From Pieris napi (taxonomy: Eukaryota; Arthropoda; Insecta; Lepidoptera; Pieridae), in NCBI RefSeq assembly GCF_905475465.1, contig NC_062245.1, positions 10,168,001 to 10,232,000 on the forward strand: a DNA stretch of 64,000 bases, in the 5' to 3' direction. The position numbers were made by a program, and so were the translations under genes. The notes under the pieces were generated by a model that saw only the letters and a list, made by a program, of their open reading frames with translations, was not told where the DNA came from and did not search any database. This document shows positions 62,301 to 64,000 of the stretch, piece after piece (within the stretch, counting starts at the first letter, position 1; every line of letters begins with the position of its first letter).

Positions 62301-63130
62301 AAAGATCATTATCATTCATCATCACTATCAAAAGGCCAACTTTCCGGTTCATTAATTCGATTAGGGACACAGTATTTCCTGATATATCCCACGCTCCCAT
62401 TTCGCGTGGCACTGACAAGTACTTAGTGCAATTCCAATGTATTGGTGTGGGACATACGCACACAATCATCCAATTTTCGCGATGCAAATCCTGTTTGTTC
62501 GCGGCGACAAATGCAATATAACCGCAAACGATTCGATGATCGATAGAGTACATTTTGTATGGACAAATTGCGAAGCGGCCGCGTCATTATGTGATTATGA
62601 ATATCACAAATATTGAACAAAAGAATTTTAAATTACAAATTTGAACATTTAAATATTGGTATTGCACAAAATGGCAAATTATAATATTTTTATCTAATCC
62701 TCGGCTTTAAACAAAACCTAATACCTAACCTAAATTAAAGCAGAGATCTTTTCATGACACAATCTGAGAGAAAGGAACGAATTACTACTTTTATTTAAGT
62801 GTGATAAGACTAAATTATTACTTTATTATAATTCTGTGGCCATAGGTCAGAATATGATAAATGCAATTTTATTACTTTACAGGACAAGCAATTAAATTAT
62901 TAAGAAATCTTGAAGGCACTATTGAAATATGAAACACTCGATATATGAATGTTCTTATCATTGTCTGATCTATGACCGAATGACAGAATTATATACATAC
63001 GTTTTCATGTTTGAAGAAGCACAGCATTTTTAGCTCGCGGAAGACGCGCTTGGAGGAGACGAGCGACTGGAACACATTGGGCAGCTTCTTGAGGGCAACA
63101 CGCCGCCCATCACGAGGGTCCGTCACTGCC
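5315..63130 (-). CDS. nemo: nemo / Nemo-like kinase (NLK), nine 3' coding exons (5' end outside window)
   Basis: Exons in transcript order: 63130-63001, 61826-61771, 32551-32445, 13138-12970, 10824-10698, 9516-9346, 8507-8288, 7780-7687, 5369-5315. They join without frame conflict into 375 residues plus TGA. Numbered from the first full codon: VALKK (Lys14), the alpha-C glutamate of RELKML (Glu32), HRDIKPGN (109-116), DFG (129-131), activation-loop MTQE (144-147, the NLK-type TQE instead of the TxY of classical MAPKs), APE (155-157), the Cys-rich RYHSCMCKCC segment, and the C-terminal VPLCINPQSAAFKSF and STVAHPSELPPSPHQWE blocks. NLK is a proline-directed Ser/Thr kinase acting in the nucleus and cytoplasm on TCF/LEF and other Wnt, TGF-beta and planar-polarity targets. 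The family assignment rests on recall of NLK/nemo sequence. The glycine-rich loop exon is missing because it lies beyond 64000. No broken residue is seen. Confidence 0.95.
5370..7686 (-). other. nemo last intron
   Basis: A 2.3-kb intron. It has a relatively GC-rich block at about 5970-6510 with a TATA-like ATAAAAGG at 6380-6387, and a SINE/LINE-tail repeat at 7229-7452. Reading frames at 5617-5901 and 5968-6213 open with TTG rather than ATG and match nothing known, so I do not call them genes. Confidence 0.6.
7229..7452 (+). mobile_element. Short interspersed repeat, GTGGCGGAGAG family
   Basis: Begins GGGACATGGTGTAATGGTTAC, which resembles a pol III A box (TGGTGTAATGG). It continues GCGATTAAAAAGAGTGGCGG, GCCAGTTCTTCTC, TTGATATGAGAACTGGCAG, and CATAAGTGTACATTATGTTACC, then an AT-rich end. 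The same order of blocks recurs at 22388, 33936, 36622, 53052 and 62088. It is either a tRNA-headed SINE or a LINE tail with such a head. Confidence 0.65.
7687..7780 (-). CDS. nemo: nemo exon: EIHKFI...SAAFKSF tail
   Basis: A 94-bp exon. Acceptor GTCTCCGCAG|AGGAG; donor TCGCAAG|GTAAGG. It encodes (E)EIHKFIAEQLQTSRVPLC and INPQSAAFKSFA(S). This tail after the kinase fold is strongly conserved in NLK and contributes to dimer or substrate contacts in the family. Confidence 0.94.
7781..8287 (-). other. nemo intron between EIHKFI and Cys-rich exons
   Basis: About 0.5 kb. It contains a short Helitron-like element at 8025-8177 and otherwise unremarkable AT-rich sequence. Confidence 0.7.
8025..8177 (+). 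mobile_element. Short Helitron-like element (153 bp)
   Basis: Starts TCTTATATATAAAAAT after a host A and ends ...TTTACCGGGTCAGCTAG followed by host T. This is the A|TC...CTAG|T arrangement of Helitrons, and it resembles the 38849-39270 element at both ends. A 3' hairpin is weak in this copy. It is non-autonomous, without coding sequence. Confidence 0.6.
8288..8507 (-). CDS. nemo: nemo exon: end of kinase domain and Cys-rich NLK segment
   Basis: A 220-bp exon. Acceptor AAAATTCCAG|ATGCTAG; donor GTTAAAG|GTTCGT. It encodes MLVFDPAKRISVVDALAHPYL, then RYHSCMCKCCYN and a divergent Ala/Pro stretch before WERKLTSVHQVK. The leading ATG is an internal Met, not a start. The Cys-rich block is specific to NLK. 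Confidence 0.94.
8508..9345 (-). other. nemo intron with LINE fragment
   Basis: 0.84-kb intron. The only recognisable content is an RTE-like LINE tail at about 8995-9240. Confidence 0.7.
8995..9240 (+). mobile_element. RTE-like LINE 3' fragment
   Basis: Degraded 3' end of a non-LTR element. A GAGGACGCCCACTAGAAACCTGG stretch recalls the RGRP(x)xxW motif near the end of RTE ORF2. GGAGGACTTTAGAGGAGGCC and GACGGATGTCATG then correspond to the LEEAF...DG terminus of such proteins, followed by AATAAAGGCTATTTTTATTTT. Compare the better preserved copy at 19547-20440. Frameshifted and inactive. Confidence 0.55.
9346..9516 (-). CDS. nemo: nemo exon: C-lobe LITELLGTP segment
   Basis: A 171-bp, phase-0 exon. 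Acceptor AACGTTTCAG|CTGGAG; donor GCACAG|GTAATA. It encodes LELITELLGTPSLEDMR, an Arg/Pro/Ala-rich piece, then YTLSVQATHEAVHLLAQ. It is the most GC-rich exon of the gene. It reads clearly as NLK although the opposite strand is also open for 75 codons. Confidence 0.93.
9517..10697 (-). other. nemo intron with LINE fragment
   Basis: 1.2-kb AT-rich intron. It contains a small perfect palindrome (9923-9945, 11-bp arms around one base) and a LINE C-terminal fragment at 10415-10666. Confidence 0.7.
10415..10666 (-). pseudogene. LINE reverse-transcriptase C-terminal fragment (jockey/CR1-like)
   Basis: An open - strand frame of 83 codons containing YGERTLRYWLPRLINGLPNYI followed by a KLKNYFF-like end. 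This is the typical C-terminal module of jockey/CR1-type ORF2 proteins (YGxRTxxYxxPxxxNxLP, then a Lys-rich helix). The polymerase domain proper is absent, so this is a 5'-truncated insertion in the nemo intron in sense with the host gene. The clade is inferred from the motif. Confidence 0.6.
10698..10824 (-). CDS. nemo: nemo exon: APE motif and alpha-F helix
   Basis: A 127-bp exon. Acceptor TATTCCAG|GGCACC; donor CAGCAG|GTACTC. It encodes (R)APEILMGANHY, DVWSVGCIFGELLGRR and ILFQAQSPVQQ. The alpha-F Asp and the WSVGCIFxELL signature of CMGC kinases are intact. Confidence 0.94.
10825..12969 (-). other. nemo intron
   Basis: 2.1-kb intron. It has a short (GT)n run at 10993-11006 and a repeat fragment at 12385-12640. 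The remainder, 11020-12380, is AT-rich with nothing recognised. Confidence 0.65.
12385..12640 (-). repeat. Dispersed repeat fragment (LINE tail, then unclassified sequence)
   Basis: The first part (TAGGGGGGTAAACAAGCC ... GCAGCCCATAGACACC ... GTGCGTTGCCGGCCTTTGAGG) belongs to the LINE-tail family also at 1680, 25085 and 47635. The second part (GACCCCCACCGGGAGTCG ... CTGTGGAAGACTTCCCC) is unclassified. A 111-codon + strand frame across it starts inside the repeat and is not a convincing gene. Confidence 0.5.
12970..13138 (-). CDS. nemo: nemo exon: catalytic loop, DFG and TQE activation loop
   Basis: A 169-bp exon. Acceptor TTTTCAG|GCTTAAAA; donor TATTATAG|GTATA. It encodes LKYLHSARILHRDIKPGN, then VLKICDFGLARVEE and NMTQEVVTQYY. 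It carries the catalytic Asp of HRD, the Mg-binding DFG, and Thr of TQE, the phosphorylation site of NLK kinases. Arg in HSARIL matches the insect form as I recall it; the vertebrate NLK that I recall has Gly. Confidence 0.95.
14047..14088. repeat. GTGTT-type microsatellite
   Basis: An imperfect run of GTGTT and GTGTGTT units (TTGTGTTGTGTTGTGTGTTG...). It is not the insect telomere unit TTAGG. No gene context other than the nemo intron. Confidence 0.7.
15018..15178 (-). mobile_element. tRNA-derived SINE (family 1), degraded copy
   Basis: - strand copy. TAATAGGCAAATAGGTGATGA, a CGACTTTTTGAGTCTAAGG piece and GGTGCACAGCCGGGTTTCAAACCTACGACCTCAG match the family seen best at 23972-24231. The B-box-like segment (inverse of GGTTCGATCCCCGG) is mutated. 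Confidence 0.55.
15523..15867. mobile_element. Inverted-repeat element with TAGACCAGTGC ends (short form)
   Basis: A 345-bp unit that begins TAGACCAGTGCAGATAA and ends TTATCGGCACTGGTCTA, a 17-bp terminal inverted repeat with one mismatch. It has a long C tract (15721-15737) and no ORF of note. The same sequence, inverted, forms both arms of the larger fold-back structure immediately downstream (15942-18516). Confidence 0.7.
15942..18516. mobile_element. Composite fold-back element with nested palindromes (2.6 kb)
   Basis: Outer arms 15942 to about 16384 and about 18076-18516 are long inverted copies of each other, with TAGACCAGTGC termini. Between them lie two further palindromes: about 16390-16610 against 16715-16940 (sharing GACGTCAAAATTTAAGC and GCAGTAACGCCCAGAC), and about 16945-17130 against 17530-17713 (sharing ACAGTCGTGGGAATTATAAA and GCATAGACTAGACTAAAATAAAACCG). 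The 17140-17520 core is unique. No transposase frame is visible. The nested architecture suggests serial insertions, or a fold-back transposon. It lies in the nemo intron. Confidence 0.7.
19360..19445. other. GC-rich patch beside the LINE remnant
   Basis: ACGAGCGCGATCGCAGG, ACGAGAGAGAGACGGACCGATC and CCCGTCTCATCTCGAGCGC stand out from very AT-rich flanks. No ORF or RNA gene is recognised. It may be the remains of a mobile element next to the RTE insertion. Confidence 0.35.
19547..20350 (+). pseudogene. RTE-type LINE ORF2 C-terminal remnant
   Basis: An open frame of 267 codons. The first codon is not a credible start (TTG), because the element is 5'-truncated. It shows LQGMINALHEESRKVGLEIN, the YLGKQIS region after the polymerase catalytic core, TKVMNTCLLPSLTYACQTW, and WRWAGHVARL...RKRGRPKARWVDD, all hallmarks of the thumb and C terminus of RTE-clade reverse transcriptases. 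The YADD core and the endonuclease are missing. The frame is intact through its stop at 20348-20350, so the copy is fairly young. It lies on the strand opposite to nemo. Confidence 0.85.
20351..20452 (+). mobile_element. 3' tail of the RTE-type LINE
   Basis: Following the stop at 20350: GTAATACTTATAGAAAGCAAGAAATAAAAGGC, then a TTTTATTTTTATTTTATTT tail of simple repeats. This is the normal end of an RTE insertion. Similar ends (AATAAAGGCTTTTTTAT) occur at 9225 and 45465. Confidence 0.7.
20664..20939 (+). mobile_element. tRNA-derived SINE (family 1)
   Basis: CAGTGTTCAGCGTGCGACTC, CTGAGGTCGCAGTTTCCATCCC (degenerate B box), ATGGATTTTCTTTCTATGTG, GAACGGTGAAGGAAAACATC, GGAAACCGGCTTGCCTTAGA, then GTTGTAGCGCCACTGATTTT. 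A (GAA)n expansion precedes the end. Confidence 0.75.
21258..21312 (-). mobile_element. LINE 3'-tail scrap
   Basis: TTTTTATAGAACAGGAGGCAAACGGGTAGAAGGCTCACG is the inverse of the terminal sequence of the jockey/CR1-like tail family. Only about 55 bp is preserved. Confidence 0.5.
22388..22497 (+). mobile_element. GTGGCGGAGAG-family repeat, 3' part
   Basis: TTTCGTCCGTTCCTTGATTTGAGAACTGGCAGTAAATT, CATAAGTGTATATACGTTACC and a TTTTGAATTTGAATT tail: the 3' half of the family at 7229-7452. Confidence 0.55.
23080..23250 (+). mobile_element. tRNA-derived SINE (family 1), degraded
   Basis: CCAGAGGTTGTAGGTTTACTG, GCACCTATGGACTTTATCTGTG, GCGGTGAAGGAAAACATCGTG, GTGTCAGGCACAAAAGGCTG and CTACTTGCCTATTAG are family-1 blocks in order. 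The B box is damaged. Confidence 0.6.
23959..24244 (+). mobile_element. tRNA-derived SINE (family 1) with intact target-site duplication
   Basis: The SINE itself is about 23972-24231. It has an A box-like TGGCCTAGTTGCTTC, the B box GGTTCGATCCCCGGC, and the family body (GAAGGAAAACATCGTGAGG, GTCGACGGCGTGTGTCAGGC, CTGATCACCTACTTGCC). Both sides carry the 13-bp direct repeat TATTCCAAGCCTC (23959-23971 and 24232-24244), as expected for LINE-mediated retroposition. One of the better preserved copies in the window. Confidence 0.85.
24788..25038 (-). mobile_element. tRNA-derived SINE (family 2)
   Basis: Read on the - strand it begins GACGACTCATTGGTCTAGTGG (A box) and has GGGTTCGATCCCCGGCTGAG (B box), then a unique body, and ends in an A tail (T run at 24788-24797). 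The head looks like a tRNA, but the sequence continues about 180 bp and has a second copy at 63321-63549, so it is a SINE rather than a tRNA gene. Confidence 0.8.
25085..25276 (-). pseudogene. LINE ORF2 C-terminal fragment (jockey/CR1-like)
   Basis: The - strand frame reads AHHHYVEPAAQVFPNQFALDS, then FKKREPSGIESVHERR, the family's TTTMWNQLPxEVFPNxFxLxSFKKR-type ending. It is 5'-truncated and mutated. It serves to identify the other tail scraps in the window. Confidence 0.65.
26414..27130. mobile_element. Harbinger-like non-autonomous element, copy A (717 bp)
   Basis: Perfect 18-bp terminal inverted repeats GGGTCGATTCGACCAAAC, flanked by direct TAA (26411-26413 and 27131-27133). TWA target duplications and G-rich termini are typical of PIF/Harbinger. 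Copy B at 39619-40343 is nearly identical, with only a few substitutions and a short insertion. No transposase frame is present. Confidence 0.85.
28407..28510 (+). mobile_element. RTE-like LINE tail scrap
   Basis: CCTGGAGGAGGCCTTTGTCAAAAAAGGG matches the LEEAF... codons at the end of RTE ORF2 (compare GGAGGAGGCCTTTACC at 20311), followed by AT-rich sequence. Confidence 0.45.
28940..29320 (+). CDS. Unrecognised 126-codon open frame (doubtful)
   Basis: It starts at ATG 28940 and ends at TAG 29320. The predicted protein is Lys/Asn/Ile/Phe-rich, with a Leu/Glu-rich segment (TFTLELELARFELKLNN) and a basic end (KIKKEKPSRLKP). No known domain is recognised. A frame of this length is near what chance gives once in about 64 kb of such AT-rich sequence over six frames. 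It lies antisense in a nemo intron and has no repeat signature. I list it so that it can be tested; I do not claim it is a gene. Confidence 0.15.
   Translation: MSKINTKHFILANKLENETKTFTLELELARFELKLNNINKIITDPTFALNWLQEYYLFIVRQSNKPIFVVIGDKRKKNLFTRKIFVFSYYELSQNYHQNATLSLIIFYINFRKIKKEKPSRLKPCW
30925..31190 (-). mobile_element. tRNA-derived SINE (family 1)
   Basis: - strand copy. CAGTGTCGCTACAACCTTTTTGG, GGGCCTCAGATACCTGTATC, GTAGGTGATCAGCCTCCTG, CCGTCAACTTTTTGGCTCTGAGG, CATTGGTACACAGTCGGGGATC, and GCGAACACTGCT at the head end. Confidence 0.75.
32445..32551 (-). CDS. nemo: nemo exon: hinge and alpha-D/alpha-E region
   Basis: A 107-bp exon. Acceptor AGCTAAATACAG|TTATG; donor CTCAGAG|GTAAGC. It encodes (I)YVITELLQSDLHKIIVSPQ...KVFLYQILR(G), which is the hinge (TELLQ) and the helix leading to the catalytic loop. 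It is isolated between the 29.2-kb and 19.3-kb introns. The start codon phase (one base) matches the 61771 exon. Confidence 0.93.
32745..32930. repeat. Fragment of the AGAAGT..ACTTCT repeat family
   Basis: GCCAAAGAAGTATAACTTCTAAC, preceded by a GTGTCGTTTTTTCTAC stretch and followed by a GTGCACACACG and an AAAGCCGTATTCAGAGT block. Similar blocks occur at 44950-45140 (GCCAAAGAAGTTTCACTTCT) and 54055-54510. The family is unnamed. Confidence 0.4.
33936..34125 (+). mobile_element. GTGGCGGAGAG-family repeat
   Basis: GGCGATTAAAAATAGTGGCGG, TGCCAGTTCTTCTATTCAG, TTGATTTGAGAACTGGCAG and CATAAGTGTACATTGTGTTACC: same blocks as at 7229-7452. Confidence 0.65.
34282..34476 (+). CDS. Small open frame with one predicted membrane segment (doubtful)
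   Basis: ATG at 34282 in a good context (AAAAATGGCG), 64 codons to TAG at 34474-34476. A basic N-terminal region (RTKTRR) is followed by a hydrophobic stretch (SIVYILLCLSLIYGTL). No family is recognised. It is antisense within the nemo intron. Short frames like this are expected by chance; expression evidence would be needed. Confidence 0.15.
   Translation: MARDRSDPPVLLRTKTRRETIVTKASLSIVYILLCLSLIYGTLAEFLSPNEKHIKSVMLSLVFS
34771..35022 (-). mobile_element. tRNA-derived SINE (family 1)
   Basis: - strand copy. GCGCTACTACCTTTTAGATC, GGGCCTCAGATTTCTGTATCC, a GGTTCTAAGGCATGCCGG piece, TATTTTCCTTCACCG, and GGGTTCGAACCTACGACCTC. Diverged, with a poly-T insertion. Confidence 0.65.
35558..35928. mobile_element. 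Tc1/mariner-like MITE with 49-bp terminal inverted repeats
   Basis: A 371-bp element starting CAGGGTGTCCCAAAAGTCGA and ending with its inverse, TCGACTTTTGGGACACCCTG. The two ends match over 49 bp (through CTCATAGGTAAT). It is flanked by TA on both sides within a (TA)n run. CAGGGTGTCCC ends and a TA duplication fit a Tc1/mariner-type MITE. The ends are identical, suggesting a recent insertion. No ORF. Confidence 0.85.
36622..36796 (+). mobile_element. GTGGCGGAGAG-family repeat
   Basis: GGCGATTAAAAAGAGTGGCGG, TTGCCAGTTCTTCTTACCC, CGAACTGGTAGTAAATG and a TTTTGAGTTTTGAGTTTTGAATTG tail. Confidence 0.65.
36896..36951 (+). mobile_element. SINE family 1, 3'-end scrap
   Basis: AGCGCCACATTATTA is preceded by GATGCAATCTGAGGCCAAGA: the last about 55 bp of family 1. 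Confidence 0.5.
38594..38629. repeat. Perfect 15-bp hairpin inside the hAT-like element
   Basis: AAAAATAATCGTCGT (38594-38608), loop ACATAC, then ACGACGATTATTTTT (38615-38629). It could form a stem-loop or act as a protein-binding site. It is too short for a typical microRNA precursor. Confidence 0.7.
38849..39270 (+). mobile_element. Non-autonomous Helitron inside the hAT-like element
   Basis: Starts TCTATATATATATAAAAATG after a host A and ends CCAGCTAG before a host T. A short hairpin GGCG...CGCC (TTAGGCGGTACGATGTTCGCC) lies about 8 bp before the CTAG end. The beginning (GTTTTCCGTTGTCACGAC, AGTTTGACCGATTTG) is typical of lepidopteran Helitron 5' ends. 422 bp, no Rep/helicase. Confidence 0.75.
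39619..40343. mobile_element. Harbinger-like non-autonomous element, copy B (725 bp)
   Basis: The same 18-bp inverted ends GGGTCGATTCGACCAAAC and the same TAA flanks (39616-39618 and 40344-40346) as copy A at 26414. It is inserted within the hAT-like element, hence younger than it. It carries a short extra TTTTTTTAGAG-like stretch near 39970 relative to copy A. Confidence 0.85.
42206..42480. mobile_element. MITE (GGGAGCGTTC family), copy 3, 3'-truncated
   Basis: Begins GGGAGCGTTCAAGTATTACG after TAA (42203-42205). It carries a long C tract at about 42252-42268 and a second C-rich tract near 42450. It breaks off at TTACGTAATAC (42480), before the terminal TTGAACGCTCCC. It is the same orientation as copy 1. 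Confidence 0.75.
43987..44127. repeat. 28-bp minisatellite, about five units
   Basis: Tandem units of roughly CGTCTAATGTCATTGAAAAA followed by TGTCTAAA, 28 bp each, with single-base changes (GTTATT, GTCGAATG, ATATCTAA) that accumulate toward the right end. Noncoding, in the large nemo intron. Confidence 0.85.
44950..45140. repeat. Fragment of the AGAAGT..ACTTCT repeat family
   Basis: AGTTTGCCAAAGAAGTTTCACTTCTGACATGTG, then CGCACGCACTTTATTTTCTGAG, and AACAGCCATACTCAGAGACG. It parallels 32745-32930 block by block. Confidence 0.4.
45280..45472 (+). mobile_element. RTE-like LINE 3' fragment
   Basis: GACCCTGGAGCC followed by GTTGGAGGAAGC, then AACTTCTATGTATATTAATA and a terminal AATAAAGGCTTTTTTAT, the typical end of RTE-like copies (compare 20400 and 9225). 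Coding sequence is unreadable. Confidence 0.5.
46535..46780 (-). mobile_element. tRNA-derived SINE (family 1)
   Basis: - strand copy. CAGTGGCGCTACAATCTTTTTAGG, GGGCCTCAGATTTATATCTG, GTGATCAGCCTTCTGTGC, CATCGACTTTTTGGGTC, GCACAGCCGGGAATCGAGCC and AGCCACTAGGCCAACACTG. The head is nearly intact. Confidence 0.8.
47635..47850 (-). mobile_element. LINE 3'-tail (jockey/CR1-like), longer copy
   Basis: On the + strand: GAGGCAAACGCGCAGGATGC, GATGTTAAGTGATAACGCCC, GCTCGCAAGTGCGTTGCCGG and CAGTGGGCAGCTGGTTCCAC. The reverse of the last piece encodes WNQLP-like residues of ORF2. Sense is -, as for nemo. Confidence 0.65.
47854..48111 (-). other. Open frame next to the LINE tail, 85 codons (origin unclear)
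   Basis: ATG at 48111, reading MESAGFSFAIYYLDGKIVEE, then a hydrophobic centre and ...SQRLLGKIQSGELE. The region 47850-48150 is less AT-rich than its surroundings and abuts the LINE fragment, so it may be more of the same element or an older one. No family is recognised. Confidence 0.25.
48371..48650 (-). mobile_element. tRNA-derived SINE (family 1)
   Basis: - strand copy, near full length: GGCGCTACCACCTTTTTTAGG, GTAGGTGATCAGCCTTCTG, GTCTAAGGCAAGCCGG, GATGTTTTCCTTCACCGTTC, GGTGCAAAGCCGGGGATCG and AAGCCACTAGGCCAACACTG. Confidence 0.8.
49796..49970 (+). mobile_element. SINE family 1, 5'-truncated copy
   Basis: Starts in the body (ACGAACGGTGAAGGAAAACATC) and runs to GTTTGTAGCGCCACTGATTT. The tRNA-like head is missing, as expected for truncated reverse transcription. 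Confidence 0.75.
50415..50650 (+). mobile_element. tRNA-derived SINE (family 1)
   Basis: GAGCAGGCCTAGTGGCTTTAGC head, internal deletion across the B box (CTCTAATCCCTGGACTTTC), then the family body to GTTGTAGAGCCACA and a T-rich end. Confidence 0.75.
51441..51677 (+). CDS. Small open frame with one predicted membrane segment (doubtful)
   Basis: ATG at 51441 (MPAETAVHFF...), 78 codons, ending TGA 51675-51677. A basic stretch (RIKTWK) precedes a hydrophobic segment (LGWAIFSYCAAIILFIHILH), followed by a Leu/Gln-rich helix-like tail (STVSLQQCLAKIERILLKLN). No repeat signature overlaps it. It is not recognised as any family and sits antisense in the nemo intron. It could be a small intronic gene or chance. 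Confidence 0.2.
   Translation: MPAETAVHFFRIKTWKLLGWAIFSYCAAIILFIHILHICSSWFLEAHSQRLIESTVSLQQCLAKIERILLKLNTNIKI
52790..52882 (-). mobile_element. Helitron-like 5'-end fragment
   Basis: Reverse strand reads TCCAATGTATAAAATTCCCG, then TGTCACAATGCTCGTTCCC and CTTCTCCGAAACGGCTCAACC. This resembles the first about 90 bp of common lepidopteran Helitron-type repeats. The 3' end is not found. Confidence 0.45.
53052..53231 (+). mobile_element. GTGGCGGAGAG-family repeat
   Basis: GACGATTAAAAAGAGTGGCGG, TTGCCAGTTCTTCTCTTCCG, TTGATTTGAGAACTGGCAC, CATAAGTGTACATTGTGTTACC, then an AT-rich end. Confidence 0.65.
54066..54503. repeat. Possible inverted-repeat element with AGAAGTGAAACTTCTTTAT ends
   Basis: TAAGAAGTGAAACTTCTTTATG at 54066-54087 and its inverse GATAAAGAAGTTTCACTTCTA at about 54480-54500 bracket about 440 bp. 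Each end is itself a palindrome (AGAAGTGAAACTTCT). Inside is an internal partial repeat (GCGCGTAACCGAAAAATGTGACG against GCGCGTACCTAACCGAAAAACGTGACG). A target duplication is not evident. Confidence 0.45.
54741..54935 (+). mobile_element. tRNA-derived SINE (family 1), degraded
   Basis: AGCAGTATTGGCCTAAGC head, then a deletion of most of the B-box region, then TGGAAAACATCGTGACGAAACC, GTCGACGGTGTGACAGGC and CTACTTGCCTATTA. A LINE-tail scrap (AAAACAGGGGGCAAACGGGC at 54600-54620) lies just upstream. Confidence 0.6.
56567..56831 (+). mobile_element. tRNA-derived SINE (family 1)
   Basis: GAGCAGTGTTGGCCTAGTGG (A box), CTCGATCCCCGGCTGTG (B box, slightly shortened), TGAAACAGATACAGAAATC, and GTTGTAAGCGCCACTGATTT. 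Confidence 0.8.
61771..61826 (-). CDS. nemo: nemo exon: ALDILQPP segment
   Basis: A 56-bp exon. Acceptor ATTCTTCCAG|GTACTC; donor CAAGAAAT|GTATCC. It encodes VLSALDILQPPSLDFFQE plus two bases of an Ile codon completed by the exon at 32551. It is too short for simple ORF scanning but is unmistakable next to NLK, where FFKHxNVLSALDILQPP is highly conserved. Confidence 0.92.
61827..63000 (-). other. nemo intron between alpha-C and ALDILQPP exons
   Basis: 1.17-kb intron. It contains a GTGGCGGAGAG-family repeat at 62088-62285. A less AT-rich patch at 62330-62590 has overlapping short frames without a recognisable product. Confidence 0.7.
62088..62285 (+). mobile_element. GTGGCGGAGAG-family repeat
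   Basis: GTGGAACATGGTGTAATGGTTGCAG head (A box-like), CGCGATTAAAAAGAGTGTCGG, TTGCCAGTTCTTCTCGTCGG, CATATGTGAACATTGTGTTACC, and a TGAATTTGAATTTGAA tail. Confidence 0.7.
63001..63130 (-). CDS. nemo: nemo exon: beta3 strand and alpha-C helix
   Basis: Acceptor TTGTCAACAG|GGCAGTG and donor GAAAAC|GTATGT. The exon begins with the last base of a split codon (expected Trp of the GVVW motif), then AVTDPRDGRRVALKK...RELKMLCFFKHEN: 43 full codons. It holds the ATP-anchoring lysine and its alpha-C glutamate partner. The preceding exon with GxGxxG lies outside the window. Confidence 0.93.
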
Positions 63131-64000
63131 CTGTTGACAAATTTTATGTTAAATAAATTATTTAGTCCTATACATTGGTAAAAATATGGCCTCTTTAAAA
63201 ATAGTTAATATCTTAACAAAAACTCATTTATTATTATTTTAATTTAAACTAAAGCTATACGTTAATTATATTTAATTAAAACTGTGTCAAGATCTAATAG
63301 AAGAAAGTGCCTCACATATCTTTTTTTTTTTTTTAAAGACAATTCACTTTAATTGACCTAGTCCCATGCTAAGCTGGTGAAGCTTTTGTTATGGGTACTA
63401 GGCAACGGATATACATACATATTTAAACACCCAAGACCTAAGCACAACACCAAATGCTCATCACATCGATGTTCGTCTCAGCCGGGGATCGAACCCGGGA
63501 CTCATGGATCCGCAGTCAGGGGTACTAACCACTAGACCAATGAGTCGTCGAGATCTTTAATTTTATAAATTCTTTATGAGAATCAAAGGGGTACCTACTT
63601 AGAGGAAGGCTAGAGGAATTAAATGAACAGACAGAAAATACAACATACAAAGATAAAGATATGATCTTTAATATAAACATTGTAATAGAATGCTATTATA
63701 AAATTTCTGTATCAAAAAATGAGTAACATTCCGAACAAACAGTACCGTATATTGCATGTAATAACTATGCTGAATGTATGAAAAATATTCGGTTCGAGCT
63801 GAATTGATAGAAAATTATGAAGTGATAAATTTTTTTGACAGAAGTTTAACCATAGTCGTGAACCACATCTATTGAGACAGGCCTAATTTGACCGATCGAC
63901 AAAGACAGGAAATATTGTTCAGGTCAAGTGACTGCAGTTCAACAACTTCGAACTCCATTCAATGTTAATTATATTTATGTAAGTGTTTTGATGCCTTTTT
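63131..64000 (-). other. 5'-ward nemo intron (continues past window)
   Basis: Upstream of the alpha-C exon. It contains SINE family 2 at 63321-63549 and otherwise AT-rich sequence. No exon with the glycine-rich loop is found before the window ends. Confidence 0.65.
63321..63549 (-). mobile_element. tRNA-derived SINE (family 2)
   Basis: - strand head GACGACTCATTGGTCTAGTGG and B box GGGTTCGATCCCCGGCTG, with the A tail visible as a T run at 63321-63334. Very similar to 24788-25038 but with a deletion of about 20 bp in the body. Confidence 0.8.

Overview
This is a eukaryotic, AT-rich, intron-rich chromosomal window, most probably from a moth or butterfly (Lepidoptera). The evidence is split exons with GT/AG borders, a kinase of clearly arthropod type, and many copies of short tRNA-derived SINEs, RTE-like and jockey/CR1-like LINE tails, Helitron ends (TCTATATATAT...CTAG|T) and Harbinger/hAT/mariner-type MITEs of the kind typical of lepidopteran introns. 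I cannot name the species.

Only two host genes can be supported, and they are convergent. At the left edge (404-1359, + strand) are the last three coding exons of an integrin alpha subunit: the transmembrane helix, a CGFLKR version of the GFFKR motif, and the short cytoplasmic tail. The rest of the window, from 5315 to 63130 on the - strand, is the 3' part of nemo, the Nemo-like kinase (NLK) orthologue. Nine coding exons join in frame without a break and give 375 residues, from just after the glycine-rich loop to the natural stop. They include the VALK lysine, HRD, DFG, the TQE activation-loop motif and the conserved NLK C-terminal tail. The 5' exon(s) with the glycine loop lie beyond 64000. 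Two introns are very large (19.3 kb at 13139-32444 and 29.2 kb at 32552-61770) and hold nearly all of the mobile DNA.

Layout: 1-205 MITE end; 404-1359 integrin alpha exons; 1360-5314 convergent 3' UTR/intergenic DNA with a complete MITE (2680-2939) and several Pumilio-type motifs in the nemo sense; 5315-13138 the six 3'-terminal nemo exons separated by short introns; 13139-32444 an intron with a nested fold-back element (15.5-18.5 kb), an RTE-type LINE remnant (19.5-20.4 kb), SINEs and one Harbinger-like element; 32445-32551 a nemo exon; 32552-61770 an intron with a TA-flanked MITE, a 3.58-kb hAT-like element (8-bp target duplication) carrying a Helitron and a second Harbinger-like copy inside it, a third copy of the first MITE, a 28-bp minisatellite and many SINEs; 61771-63130 two more nemo exons.

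Nothing here looks like a new multi-gene system. The parts most worth a second look are the hAT-like composite, the multi-palindrome fold-back element inside a transcribed intron, the cluster of Pumilio-type motifs downstream of the nemo stop, and a possible unnamed inverted-repeat family near 54 kb.
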